DNA from: Fasciolopsis buskii
Lineage: Eukaryota > Platyhelminthes > Trematoda > Plagiorchiida > Fasciolidae
Assembly: GCA_008360955.1 (NCBI GenBank)
Contig: LUCM01004989.1
Location: 16,347 to 80,346 of the forward strand
Direction of reading: 5' to 3'
DNA: 64,000 nt
Shown here: positions 36,230 through 47,846 of the stretch, piece by piece
Numbering within the stretch: the stretch's first letter is position 1
Layout of the letters: every line of letters begins with the position of its first letter
The notes under the pieces: model-generated
The model's input: the letters and a program-made list of their open reading frames with translations, nothing else
The model's database searches: none
Told to the model about the DNA's origin: nothing
Translations under genes and position numbers: made by a program

Positions 36230-39200
36230 TTGGTGCAAAAGGTCCAACTTTCAGAATCTAAGACTCAATACTAAATTGGGCCCTGGATTTTTTGACGGAA
36301 CGATTCATCCGTCACAGTGGGAAAATGGATCAGAGCGACTCAAAACATCCAGCTTGGAACATCAAGCGTCAGTTGTCGGCCATGCTGGGCACGCTGTAAA
36401 CCAACTTTTAAATCACTTGCTAACCGATGGCTCAGGGGGACCGACTGTAGAGAGCGCCAATTGGGAATCTTCGGTTGGTTGGGTTCATGGGACAGTCATG
36501 ACTTCCGACCTAAAGTGAGCTGAACGGTACAAGGCTGCTGGCCGAAGACCATGGAGAGGCCATTCAGGTAACAGCCCATGGTATCCCATAGAAGACCAGA
36601 GATAATTCATCCTCTCTTACTAGGAGATAGTCAGGCCACACTTGGAGTAATGCATTTAGGTGTGAACGTCATCCCCTAAAAAAAGAAGCGGCCTGCCTGG
36701 AGAGTGTTCTGCGACTAGCCTCTAGAATGGCTGAGGGACAGAGAGACAAGCCGTATGCCGGAAAGCTGGAGGACCTGAACCTATGCTGAATGATAGCACA
36801 TAGATTCAGGGGCTATATTATCGAAGATAGGCAACCTACCGAGGATGGGACGAGAAGCAATGGAGCTAAGGTGTTGCAGGCTCAATCTAGGTCAGATGTG
36901 GGGGCGAACTTTTTCTGAAGTAGTGTTTGGTGCTTGAAACCAGGTATCTGAGGGCGGCAAGGTCTTCAAAAAATCAGCACGACGCCATCAAAATAAGGAA
37001 CCGGCCAACATCAAAGCTAATTAACCGGTCTCTGGTTCTGCACATATCAACCTCAACAATCTCTTAATTCGAGCCCTGTTTTCTTTTACCGGGTTAGCGG
37101 CAAAGAATAGGTTGATCAGCACGACCGTGAACTTTTGAAGTGGCCCAAATAAAAACATGTAACAACCTTAGAATAGTTACTAAATTTCTGTAACTCATTC
37201 ACGTTGTCGCCATTATCATAACCGCAGCGATACCTTTGATGGTCCCATAATGAACCCGATAAACTTGCCACACCAGTCCCATTAGTGTTAACCAGGGAAC
37301 GCGTCCTATGTGGCATCGACTAACCTCCAAGACTTGAATTAATGCCTCGACGCTGGCCAATCCATCTAACCTCCCCATTCCCTGTAAAATAGCTTGACTT
37401 CTTAATTTGTCTTTAAAAAATCAAGGCCCTCGAGTCCACACTCTAAGATTGGTTTACATGATCACACCAAAGCGAAAAACAGCAGTTGCAGCCCGTTCAT
37501 CTAATTTCTCAATCTTACGGCCGAACGTCGAGAGGACTGTGCCATCTTTGTTTGAAATTGATTTTGCCCTGCGCATGCCTCTCTCTGTTCCATAAGTGCA
37601 CATTGTTATGATTACAGCGTGAATTACGAATTATTAGAGGTATAAAGAGCTGAAATCCGGAGTGTTGCAAAGCAGAACGAGTGATGAGAATATATTTTAG
37701 GATGACGTTGTGAAATATAGAGCACAAACACAAAGGATGTTCTCTGTTGCCGGGGATGAGAAGTAGCTCACTGAAGTTTGATAGGCAGAGTGGAAGGCTA
37801 AGAACTAGACAGCAAGCCTCCCACACCAGAGTATGCCGCTCATTGAACCAACTGCTGAAGAAAATCCGGCAGGCGGGAGGCAAGGGAGCATTCAAAGGTC
37901 AACTAAATACACACAGCCGAAAAGTAGCATCCCGGTGCGCCGGTTGAAATACCGCTACCAGTATTTGGCTCAGCACCGCACTGGTTGCGGCGGTGAAAGC
38001 ATCTGATGCCACAGATGGCTTTGGAGAAGTGAACGCACGACATTTGACTGAATGACTGATAGTTCCTTTGTGTATGCTTGCGCATTTTGCCTATGTGGTT
38101 GAGAGTGCTTTATTCGTTTTATGCCAAGACTATGAAATCCAGCGCACCAACTGCCATGCCCACTGGTTTCTGTCTATTGTCGGCGATGATCAGCTGCCGC
38201 CCACAGCAAGCGGTAATGGGGTAGACTGGCAGCAACTGCAAAGTGTTCATGCAGAAAAATCTGCGCTTTTCGACGGACTTCCATCCTTCTGACGGCAATA
38301 AATTTAACGACTCGTCGCAGTTGAAGTTTACAGCTTTTTCATTCATCATATCTACCACAAAGCGAAGAGGAATCACAGGAAAACGACAAAAGTCTTGGGG
38401 GCTCAAGACAAATTATAGCGACCGTCAGAAATATAAATCAAATGGAGGGAAAAAGAAAGAGGAAAAGAGAAATGAATAAACAACAGAGAGGAGAAAATGA
38501 CAAGACAGAACTGACAAAAAGCAAGCTGTCAGAAAAGAATAAAAATGAAAAAATTTTGACAGAAACTCTACTGGGATAAATATATGAGAGGGAAAAGCGA
38601 AGTGGAGATCCGTTAAAACCACATCACAGAGGAAGACGAAGATTGACTGACTGAAACACGCCTACCATAGAACGTAAGGAAAGAAAGCAAATTAGAGGGA
38701 TAAAATCCAGAAGAAGCGAAAAGGAAGAACAAGGAAAAAGGAAAGATGAATAGAAAAAGTAAAACCTGAATGAGTCCACCAACGCCTTCATGAAGGCAAA
38801 AAAACAAATCAGATAAACACGCTTCATCCATGCATTCACGAACAACATGCAGCCCAGGAGATTGCGCTCGGGGAGTTCCGGGATGTGAAACTTTCGGTAT
38901 CCGGCTAATTAAGTGGCGGCAGCTGCCAGCTATTGCAAGGACTGGACCATATATCCTCCTTCCTCTCTCCATCCTCCTTCGTTCTTCCTGTCTATTCTCC
39001 GTCAGCTACGATTCAGTTTTTTTGCTTATCTTCATTCTTTGGCTCGCCGCGACGACGGTAAGAATGATTAAGCTTACCCATGTAGGGTGCAATTTTATGG
39101 AAAGCATCGCACCGTAGAACCACTTCAAGGCGGGTTTCGGCTGGCTAGTTGCGACCAGACGCTCTGCGATAGGTATTAAAATCATAAATTGAATTCAGGC

Positions 39201-39629
39201 AAGTGCCCTTCCTTCAGGGATCAAGCAGTATGACATTTCCTTCTCGTTTTCCCAAAATTCCTGTCTTTGTCCGTGAGCGGTTTGCCAGACAACCCGGAAC
39301 AATCCGACTCCGAAGACCCTGGTCTACTATCGGGTCGTAATTCAGCCACCAGAACTCGGACATTCGGAAACTGCGGTTTTTAGGCCCACCAAACCTCGCG
39401 AAACATTACCGGTCCTCTGCCCTGTGTATCACTGCGTGAAAACACAGAACTCAAAATTCTGCACAGTGTTGAAAGCCAAGGAAGCTCGCCGACAACGCAT
39501 TCATCCGGACGCTCGTTTGATTGTTCCGGTCGCCTCTGTCATGTGCGAACTAAACTGAGCTGATCTGGGCTGTCCCGCGCTGGTTGAAATTCCGCGTGCT
39601 ATTTTGGCGCGCGCTGAAGGTCGCATCGG
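36230..39629. other. Intergenic, upstream of fibrillarin
   Basis: No exon or repeat recognised. 38460-38780 is an AG-rich tract on the plus strand, which creates the minus-strand Phe/Ser-rich open frames there. The minus-strand open frame 38119-38406 looks protein-like but I cannot assign it. The fibrillarin promoter should lie near the right end; no motif is clear. Confidence 0.4.
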
Positions 39630-39642
39630 ATGGCTAAACCCG
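39630..39642 (+). CDS. FBL: FBL exon 1 (13 coding bases)
   Basis: It encodes Met-Ala-Lys-Pro and the first base of a Glu codon. The donor GTTAGT starts at 39643, and the 40-base intron ends GATTGTAG at 39682. A Lys-Pro pair near the start is common in fibrillarins. Confidence 0.85.
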
Positions 39643-40744
39643 GTTAGTTCACCGTATCGTTCTGAGGTCTTGACGATTGTAGAGGGTCGTGGTGACTTTA
39701 GGGGGGGACGCTCAAGTGATCGCGGTCGTGGAGGAGCTCGGAATAGTTTCGGTGGTGAAGGTAGATCGAGTTTTCGAGGAGGCGATGGGAGTCGTGGTGG
39801 GTTTGGGCGAGGCCGCTTTAGCGATAGAGGGGCGGGTGGCGGCAGAGGAGGAGGCGGTAGAGGGGGACGCGGTGGAGATTTTGGTGGCAGAGGTGGACGT
39901 GGCACACCGCGGGGTCGTGGTGGATTCCGAGGTGGAATGCGAGGAGGCAAAAAAGTTTTCATTGAACCACATAGGCACGAGGGCGTGTTTCTTGCTAAGG
40001 GAAAAGAAGACTGCTTAGTCACTCGGAATATCGTTGTTGGTGAGTCGGTGTATGGAGAAAAGCGCATCAGTGTTGAAGATGATGCTGGTGAAAAAATAGA
40101 GTACCGCGTCTGGAACCCCTTCCGTTCGAAACTGGCTGCTGGTGTAGTTAACGGCCTTGATCAAATACACATGAAACCCGGTTCTCGCGTGCTGTACCTC
40201 GGTGCTGCCAGCGGTACGACTGTTTCTCACGTGTCCGATATTGTTGGACCGGATGGAGTTGTATACGCTGTTGAATTCTCTCATAGGTCTGGACGAGACC
40301 TGCTGAATGTTGCAAAGCATCGTACTAACATCGTCCCAATAATTGAGGATGCGCGCCATCCACATAAGTACCGGATGCTTGTTGGTAAGTCTTTCTGCTT
40401 TCACGTAACATGCTGAAAGGTATGGTCGATTGTATCTTCGCGGATGTTGCTCAACCAGATCAGTCGCGAATAGTGGGTGTTAACGCCGAAAGCTATTTGA
40501 AAAACGGTGGACATGCGGTCATGTCTATTAAAGCTTCTTGTATTGACTCAGTAGCTGCCCCCGAAGTGGTGTTTGCAAAGGAGGTCGACACCTTACGTAA
40601 GTTGCAGTTCACACCGAAAGAGCAGGTAACTCTCGAGCCATTTGAAAGAGGGCATGCAATGGTAACAGCACAGTACAGGTATGTTGGTATTAATTTGAAT
40701 TTATTCCTCTCAGGGCTCCCAAAAAGGTCAAGTCGGAGACATAA
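39630..40744 (+). CDS. FBL: Fibrillarin, box C/D snoRNP rRNA 2'-O-methyltransferase (four exons, complete)
   Basis: Fibrillarin methylates ribose 2'-OH groups of rRNA in the nucleolus, guided by box C/D snoRNAs, with NOP56, NOP58 and SNU13. Exons 39630-39642, 39683-40384, 40420-40678 and 40714-40744 give 334 residues, near the usual length. Residues 6-94 are the GAR domain, dense in RGG and FGG. Then come [14 protein letters not shown], the SAM-binding motif [15 protein letters not shown] (174-188), YAVEF (199-203), EDARHP (226-231), FADVAQPDQ (245-253) and SIKA near 274. The C-terminus is [11 protein letters not shown]. All introns are 35-40 bases with GT-AG ends. I start at ATG 39630 because only splicing from it reaches the GAR frame; no in-frame ATG precedes the GAR repeats otherwise. 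Confidence 0.96.
39683..40384 (+). CDS. FBL: FBL exon 2 (GAR domain and SAM-binding half)
   Basis: It carries the whole Gly/Arg repeat and the methyltransferase domain up to YRMLV. The donor is GTAAGT at 40385, and the intron is 35 bases, ending GCTGAAAG at 40419. Reading through the intron would stop after nine more codons. Confidence 0.96.
40420..40678 (+). CDS. FBL: FBL exon 3
   Basis: It continues with Gly-Met-Val-Asp, then [26 protein letters not shown], and [11 protein letters not shown], the conserved C-terminal half. The donor GTATGT at 40679 splits an Arg codon. Confidence 0.95.
40714..40744 (+). CDS. FBL: FBL exon 4 (stop codon)
   Basis: It follows the 35-base intron ending TTCCTCTCAG at 40713. 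It encodes APKKVKSET and TAA, a basic tail like that of other fibrillarins. If intron 3 were kept, a different tail would run to 40886. Confidence 0.92.
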
Positions 40745-41639
40745 ATGTTCGATCTGCCGTCCTATTGTATATATTATATATATATATGTTGTTTTTGAGA
40801 CCGCTCATGTTTTCCCCGGTCATCAACCGCGCTCACCGGATAGACTTATAAATAGTCAACAGGATCTAAGAGATATACGTAAATAGTAAACTATGGATCC
40901 ATTTCTTTGGTAGACGGCAGCCCACTCGTACGGCTCTATGTAGCCGTATACCACCTGACTTAATGTGGCTCTGTTCCACTCCAAATTTCAGATTCATGGT
41001 TGCGTGATCTATTCCCGTGTAGTGGGCCCTGAAGGTTGTTGAGGATTGTTATGTTCACTACGAGCCTGCTTAAGGCTTGTCAATGAAGAATGCCTATGGT
41101 TAACGTGAGTCACGAAAAACAAGAATGTGTACAATCGGATCACTACCTTTGCTGCGAATGTCTAGTAGCATGCCGGAGACGGTTCTTCACTCCCAAAAGC
41201 GGGTTCCCTTCAACCGGCCGGTTATAAAGCTCCAGTGAAACGCAATATCAGCTGTTGATATCGTCAGTGAAGCGGTGCGGTAGCTAGAATTCAGTGATTT
41301 CAGTAAACCACGATATGAGTATCCTCTATCCCTGTCGTAAATTAGGTATCGCGTTTCCCATTTCTCCTAGAAGCACTTGAGGGGTTCTACTGTCGACTCG
41401 TTTATTCCTCCGATTGGCCTTCTGGGTCGGTACTTGGTGCAATGTACAATGTGAAAAATAACTTCTTACAAGCGCAATATTCATTTAGGGCTCTTTGCCG
41501 CAAAAGCTTTCCCAAGGTAAGCACTATGGCACCGCAGCTGATACCTCCGATTCCTATGTTCAATCCCAAGACAGAAAAAAGCCTGCCTTTCAAAACTGAT
41601 TAGAAGTAAGTGGTTCCATTTCTAAGTTGCTTCTTATTC
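40745..41639. other. Fibrillarin 3' flank
   Basis: A short TA tract lies at about 40770-40787. No AATAAA was seen in the first 250 bases; the nearest A/T-rich candidate is TATAAATAG near 40846. Beyond that nothing is recognised. Confidence 0.45.
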
Positions 41640-41920
41640 ATGGGCTGCTTCGACCACAAAGCCCTATCGTTGAATTCAGGTCCGTATTATGTCCAGATCT
41701 GAATTACGCAGATGACGCTGCGTGCCTATTCGAATTCGCGAACTAAGCACAGCGTGAACTAGACATTCGAGGGCTGTATCTCGTTTTGGCATGTGCCTTG
41801 CACATTCGCAGTGCAAAGTGCTATTACGGTACTGCACAACAGCAGTGCCGAACTCGATACTGGATGGAGAGGAACTAACGATTGTGGGTTACATCACCGG
41901 CGGAACGTAAGGTTTCTAAA
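41640..41920 (+). mobile_element. RTE-like RT fragment with YADD motif
   Basis: LNYADDAACLFEFAN reads in one frame, with YADD at 41705-41716. After frameshifts CKVLLRYC, VPNSILDGEELTIVGY follow, matching the CKALLQDW…LVLDGTEL part of the element at 3640-6500. It is a short, broken copy. Confidence 0.75.
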
Positions 41921-43689
41921 GCGAATGATACGGTTGCTGGCTTGTTCAAATCACTCGGAGGATCGCGGTTTTCCGGGTTTGCAATAGTGTGGAATTTAAA
42001 GGTGTGTACCTCAGCAAGATGAGAAACAAAAGGGTATCAAATAAGGAACGGTTGTTCCAAAGGTAATAAACTAAAAGTTCCCGAAAGCTGACCCAATCAC
42101 CAGGGTCGCAGAGTCAAAAAGGTACTTCTAGGGTCGAGAGACTGGTCCGATGAGTACAAGGGTGACAGAATTGATACTAGGGAATGATGGAGTAGATGTA
42201 GGCGAGGCCAAGGATGTTTTTGGTCGCCAAGACGATCGAGGATGCGTTTAAGGAGATCAACCAGTGGACAAAGGTTGGTGATTATACCAAAAGCCTCGGC
42301 TTCACGTGCCGTGGTCGAAATGTCATGAGTTTAGTGGCCATTCTTTGTGAAGTCGAAATTGCCAAGAATGGTGATTTGGTGGATGGGGTTTATTGAAGTC
42401 TTTTAGTGTTTGAAGATAAGTCAAAATAGGGGGCAGCGACAAATGGTACAAAAATGATGGGTCTAAGATGAGAACCGAGTTTTCAACCACAAATTGCAAG
42501 TACTCGTTGAAGAAGTCAAGATGTGAAATTTGAGAGAAGGCGACAGTTCGGTGGATTTAGGTACAGAGACCGGCCCTAAAGATAAATCAGACGTGAACTA
42601 AATAGGAAATTGTAAGTAGGAGGGATTTGTTTCTTGGTCAAAATAAGGTAGCGGGAGAGGACTGGAATAAATGGTGCACAGGGTCAGCATTTCGATTCAG
42701 ACGGCAAACGTTATTGAAAGCGGTTAGAGTTTCGTGAATGAGTGTGCACAAATGGACACGAACGGTTACTCATTTGATGTTAGAATCCTGTTTATTGAGA
42801 AAGAACCGGCAGCTCACATCGTGAGACTTAGAGTGGAAAACCACAACTCATTAGGTTTGGGCGTGGTAGTGAACCGGGCAACAGCGAGTTGCCGCCTGCC
42901 ATCTGAAAGGGCCCTAGGTAAACTAGAAATGTACTTGTGCATTGGGGAAGAATTTCTTGGAGAAGCAGACCAAAGTTATGAGTCGCAGAAACATGGGAAA
43001 ATTCAACAATGGAGAGCAGAGAAACAGTCGATCAAGAAGATTCCTGAGGTGTCTTATTGGCCGTGCAGTGGAAAAAATCTTCGTTAAAGTGAAATAAACT
43101 ACATCATAGCTTGTGAGCCGAGATTATTGGTGTTGCTGCGCCAGCAGCAATCCCTGTTCTGCCCTTCAAGTGAATTTACTTATAATAGTAATGTAATCAG
43201 TTTGCCTTATTGCCAATAGAAGGAAGCTTTACTTGGTTGTTGGTGATACGCTAGCGGTTCCTTCAGTATCTGGATGCGACAACTAGTCGGATGCTTTCAC
43301 AGTAAAATGAAACAAATGGAGAATACTCGCTCATCGTCTAGAAGAGCCTTTGAATGCGCCCTTTCCTCTGTCCACGACAGAGACGGTAAACAACGCGCGG
43401 TTTAAGCCTCTTCATGAGAAACAAGACCACAACCGTCCCGATACGACAATAGAGATGTACGAATATATGTTAATCGGCAGTGATACAAATGTGAGACCTT
43501 ATGTGGTTCTGTGTAGCTAAGAGTTCCACGGTCGGTCACCACCTGTACAGTGGGTCCTAGTATCTGAGACGCTTCCCTTCCGCTGCACTCATGCTTCATG
43601 CATTTCATAGGCAGTTAGGACCACGCTGCCTATTGCATCTGGCAGGGTTGGTACTAGTTGGTAACCTACCGCTCAGTTTCCTTTTGTTC
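41921..43689. other. Intergenic, nothing recognised
   Basis: An unassigned 117-codon open frame lies at 42734-43087 on the plus strand, in an AG-rich stretch. It has no domain I can name. Confidence 0.4.
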
Positions 43690-44358
43690 AACCTACCTTT
43701 TGTCCCCGACCATGATAAGTATGCTACTACTCAGAGATCCATCCCTTATTCAGCCTGTATCTTCTGTCCCCAACCAAATCTATTTGCTGTCTCTGGCTAT
43801 ACATAATAATGCCCTCACTGGTACCGCGCCCGATACTCGCAAAGTTCACTGTCAAACAGTGTTGTAAGTGGTTTTCAACCTGCTAGCTTCTCAAACCTCG
43901 TCAGTCTCTAAATCTCGGATCCCCCAATGTGCACACTGTCATGCGGGCTGGTCTAGGGGCCTATGTAGCTCTGACAGTGGATTGATGTCTGCTGCGTCAG
44001 TGAAACACGAATTCATGATTCGAGTAGCGTAATTTAACTACCTTCACCTGATATCCGATCATAATATTTCTTGGTCACTCAGGGAAACTTAGCAGCTCAA
44101 GCTGCGGATCAAATCGACCTAATGTTAGATTTGCGTGATAAGGCTGAAGCAGCCCTTTTAGACGACTCTGTAAGATTGTAGGGATCAGTCAGCATATGAA
44201 ACCGCGGCTTGTCTGTCATCTTGGCATACGCTCCAACAGGCTGTAGCGCTGACATGCAAAAAGATGAGTTTTATCCCGAAGTAGTCACCCTTGTTCAGAA
44301 GAGTAAAGGCACCGACACTGTACTGGCAGCGGGTGATTTTAATGCGCAAGTCAGATGA
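43690..44358 (+). mobile_element. RTE-like element, 5' end and endonuclease fragment
   Basis: It shares its beginning (TATTCAGCCTGTATCTTCTG onwards) with the copy at 63.5 kb. It later encodes, with frameshifts, AYAPTGCSADMQKDEFYPEV and VLAAGDFNAQV, the endonuclease core. The sequence breaks off just after this block, where a minus-sense 3' fragment begins. Confidence 0.75.
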
Positions 44359-44359
44359 C

Positions 44360-44935
44360 TTAATGTCATCACCGTTCGGCGTTAAACAGCAAGGCAAGAC
44401 TCATTGACCGCTGCCTTTTCCACAGGGTTACATTTTTCTATAAAGAGTGAATATCCAAGGGGAATAGGGAGTGGACCGACACAGGCGGAAGAGATAAGAA
44501 TGCTGGTGTAACCAACACGGGACAGTCTAACTGTACAAGCGCATTCTTTCAAACACTGGTTCAATAGGAATTGACAATACGATCGCCACTGTCCGCGGTT
44601 CACTGCCATATCCTTCGGTGTCTCCAGTCAGCTAGTTGACGGGTCTTTCAGACCCCAACCAACAAGATTTGAGATACCTACTTTACCTAAGCTCGCAGTG
44701 CATTATCTCATTCCACGTTGCCACGTTATCTGCTGACCTCCAAATGGCTTCCCCCACTCCGTGAGAGGGACGCAAAATAGGGCGTGGTACGGTAGAAGAG
44801 TGTTCGCCATACGCAACGCGTGACCCAACCGGCGTAGTCTGCTAAGTTTCATACACCAAGATAAGGTATTCTTAGAATTGGCGCCTAATGCTAGACTCCC
44901 AGCCTCCACATATATTATCATTTCATTGGGACTCC
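44360..44935 (-). mobile_element. RTE-like element, 3' fragment
   Basis: On the minus strand it encodes LSRLRRLGHALRMANTLLPY and GGQQITWQRGMR, then ANRGQWRSYCQFLL after a frameshift. These are the C-terminal blocks of this RTE family, followed by the 3' UTR ending CGAACGGTGATGAC at about 44366. The tail abuts the endonuclease fragment, consistent with insertion into it. Confidence 0.8.
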
Positions 44936-47625
44936 AGAATGGGAAACAGTTTTGTTTATTGTGGTCAACACGTATTGTTTTTTCTTCCAGAAAGGCATTT
45001 CAAAAGATTTGAGTTTTCTATAACCATGTGAACATCCCAGCATTGCCCGAATGGGAACGACTTTTGGTACAGACTGCCTTATGCTACGAGCGCGCAGCGT
45101 GCGAGGAGTGGGGGTTTTCGTCAGTGTGCGCGCCGCGGCAATCTATCAACATGAGTCAGTCAGGCAATGGATCAAAAAGGCAGCGGCATTTTTTGGTAGC
45201 TGGATAAATAAATTTAGTTCGGTAGGTTGTGACATGTAGGACTAATCCAAATGTGAAAAGTCTTTGACCTCCACAATATCTGAACCAACGCAAGGACAAC
45301 CTGTGCATTTATACCGCATGGGCCCTATCAGATGAGCTAAGAAATAACACCGAATGATGTTGGGACGTCGATCGAGACTGACATGGCCAGGTAACGGTCG
45401 GGGCTGGGAAAGAGGCTACGGTATACGAGCGCTGGTTTTACGTGACTTCGGTTGCGCAACGGTAGAGTTACCCGTACGGTTATTGTTAACTGTCAATTTT
45501 AAGTTTTTCCGTTATATAGAGAGCTCTCGGTTACTTGTGCTTCTTTGCTTGGCTGACCGCCCTTCGTACACCGGCTTTCATGCACGAACCGCATGTCTTC
45601 CAGTCAACTTGAAGTTGTACTATAAGACGACATAAGCCGCCGTCACTGGACTGTGGGACCGGTTGTCATTAGCTTTACCAGGTTTACCACGAGCCTGCAA
45701 TTTCAACACACCTTTGTTACGACAATATGAGAAACGTACGGGATTGAATGAGTTGTTCGGAACAATCGATTATTTCGACAACCAGAATTTGCTACTGATA
45801 AACTTCTCCACGTACCGGGAGGAGGTGAGAGACCGGGATTGCATGCATGCAAGTTGAGTAGTTGTCGAAAAGATAATGTGTCCACCGCAAATGCGGTTAT
45901 TAAGGACAAATACAATATTTTTTAGGAACGGCCGACCATTTCAAGGCCGGGCTGCAACAATTTCAAGTCAACTTTTAGCAAACACCCATACTTTATAAAA
46001 GAACATTACATGGGAAATAGGAAAACGCATTGTCGAACAGAACTGACTAATAAGACCCAGATTACTGGAGTTCACGTATTTGAAAGGGAGTATTTTGAAA
46101 CCTGAGGGTCTACAGCGAAGGCATTTTATGAAAAAATGGATATTATTTCCGAAAGCAACGTATAAGTACTGTCCGTCTGGTTCCCTTTAATACGTTCGTT
46201 GTAGGACTGAGGTTGTCAATGGTTCAGTAAATATACATCCCATATAGTTGTTGGGGCTAAGATTCAGGCCAGATGATTGAGAATATGTGACGATGGAAGA
46301 AATGTCGATGCTTTTTGGCATTATTTCTGAGTGACTAAAAGCGGAGTTGAAATCTGTACTACCATCGGTTTCCTGAAACAGATGGACAGGAGGCGTAACG
46401 GGTAGGTCAACAATGTAATCTGTGAAAACAAAAGACCATAGCGCAGTGCATCGTATCTTATTGCTGTTCTGATATATTAAACAGCACTGATAAGGCACTC
46501 AACCAAGATGAGGAGGGAAACAAATAGATGGTTGAAATTGCTGAGTAGAGTCGTCTTGGGAATATGGTGGAAAGCCCTTGATTATTTGAGGAACTGCGCA
46601 CTTGTTGATCTATCTTTGAAGAATCTTGCTAGCGGAATCGGCTTAGGAGGATGTTACTTCCTGTCTACAGCGGTTTTATTACAAGCAAACATGTGAGGGT
46701 TGCAGGGAATATTGAGGGCAATCAAAACACGTAGCTGAGCTAGCTGCTCCATCAATTTCCAGCCCGTACAAATAAGAGCAGTTTGCCTTAAAGGCGTATT
46801 GGTTGAGAGTTGTGTCATGTTTTTGTTTTAATTTGCAGTGCCGGAAAAGGAGGGCTAATTTATGAAGAATGGGCGATTTGCGTGCTGTCGAAATGGTCTG
46901 TCATACCATTAATGGCTTCCCGCTGTTTCCACCCACTGGTTTATGCTCCATATGTACCCGTAGCTGTTTGGCCACCAATCATATGGGTAGGCTTTTTCGT
47001 CCGCTGAGTGTACTTTCGCGCTCGGATTGTTTCTTCTCGATGTCGGCGTCCTACTGGTCTGGAAGCGTTTATGGTTATGGTGGTATTGAATTACAGCCAG
47101 CTTAGTTTATGGGCTTCGCTTTTTTTGAAGCGCAGTTTTGACATCTGGTGTCCCTGTTAATCGAGCTCTGCTGGACTTACCATAGTACAGAATTAATTTA
47201 TCGCAGCGGATCGGTTTCAGCGGTGCTGCTGCAACCTGCTGAGTAGGTTCTATCCTGTTTTTCTTTATTGTTCAACAAGAATCACACGCTTTAGTTTACA
47301 ACCTTATTCATGTTATCTCTAAGATATTCTTATCTCCCGTCAAGTTAGTGATGTATAACTCCATTGCTTGATTTGGACTTGGTGTATTGATCACATAATG
47401 GCGGAATATGGTGTGGTGACTGCGTGTGGTCGGCCCTGATGCATGTATCATACAGTGTTTGGCTTCAGCTCTTATTATGAGACTGATTTAGACTCCTTAT
47501 GTGCCATTACTACACCGTGTATGGCATATTTCGCGTTCGAGGAAACGTACAGAGGAACGTTCGCTCTACATCGTCCGAAATCGAAAAACCCGGAAAAGGT
47601 GGTCTTCGTCGTACTCAAGCTACAT
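44936..47625. other. Intergenic, nothing recognised
   Basis: The first 100 bases may continue the interrupted endonuclease of the plus-sense RTE copy, but the resemblance is faint. Other open frames are short and unassigned. Confidence 0.35.
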
Positions 47626-47846
47626 GCAGGGACGCCATCTGTACTAGCGGCCCGTGGCCGTGCAAATCAGTGACGGGTAGGTGCAACATCATCATGTGGT
47701 GGAGTTCAACAAACCATTGAGAGCCTGCCCGGTAGCGTTATGGCTAAGGCGTTCGACTCTGCTGATGATTCCTAACAAGCTGTATGGTTTCTCAATGGTG
47801 TGTTGAGCGACGATATCACATGGTGAATTATTTCATGAAAATCCGG
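47626..47846 (+). mobile_element. tRNA-headed SINE with internal deletions
   Basis: The 5' leader, box A (TAGCGTTATGG) and the 3' end GGTGAATTATTTCATGAAAAT match the family. The stretch from after GCGTTCGACTC to TGCTGATGATTCC is missing, which removes box B. A second deletion follows AACAAG. Confidence 0.85.

Noticed and set aside
38425..38972. Membrane-protein-like minus-strand open frames rich in Phe and Ser
   Set aside because: They come from an AG-rich tract on the plus strand; reading its complement gives Phe, Ser and Leu codons by composition.
39501..40067. 188-codon Pro/Arg-rich minus-strand frame
   Set aside because: It is the antisense shadow of the fibrillarin GAR domain.
43690..44935. 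Single RTE copy with 5' inversion by twin priming
   Set aside because: In twin priming the 3' tail lies at the outer end of the insertion. Here the tail is at the inner junction, so nested insertion fits better.
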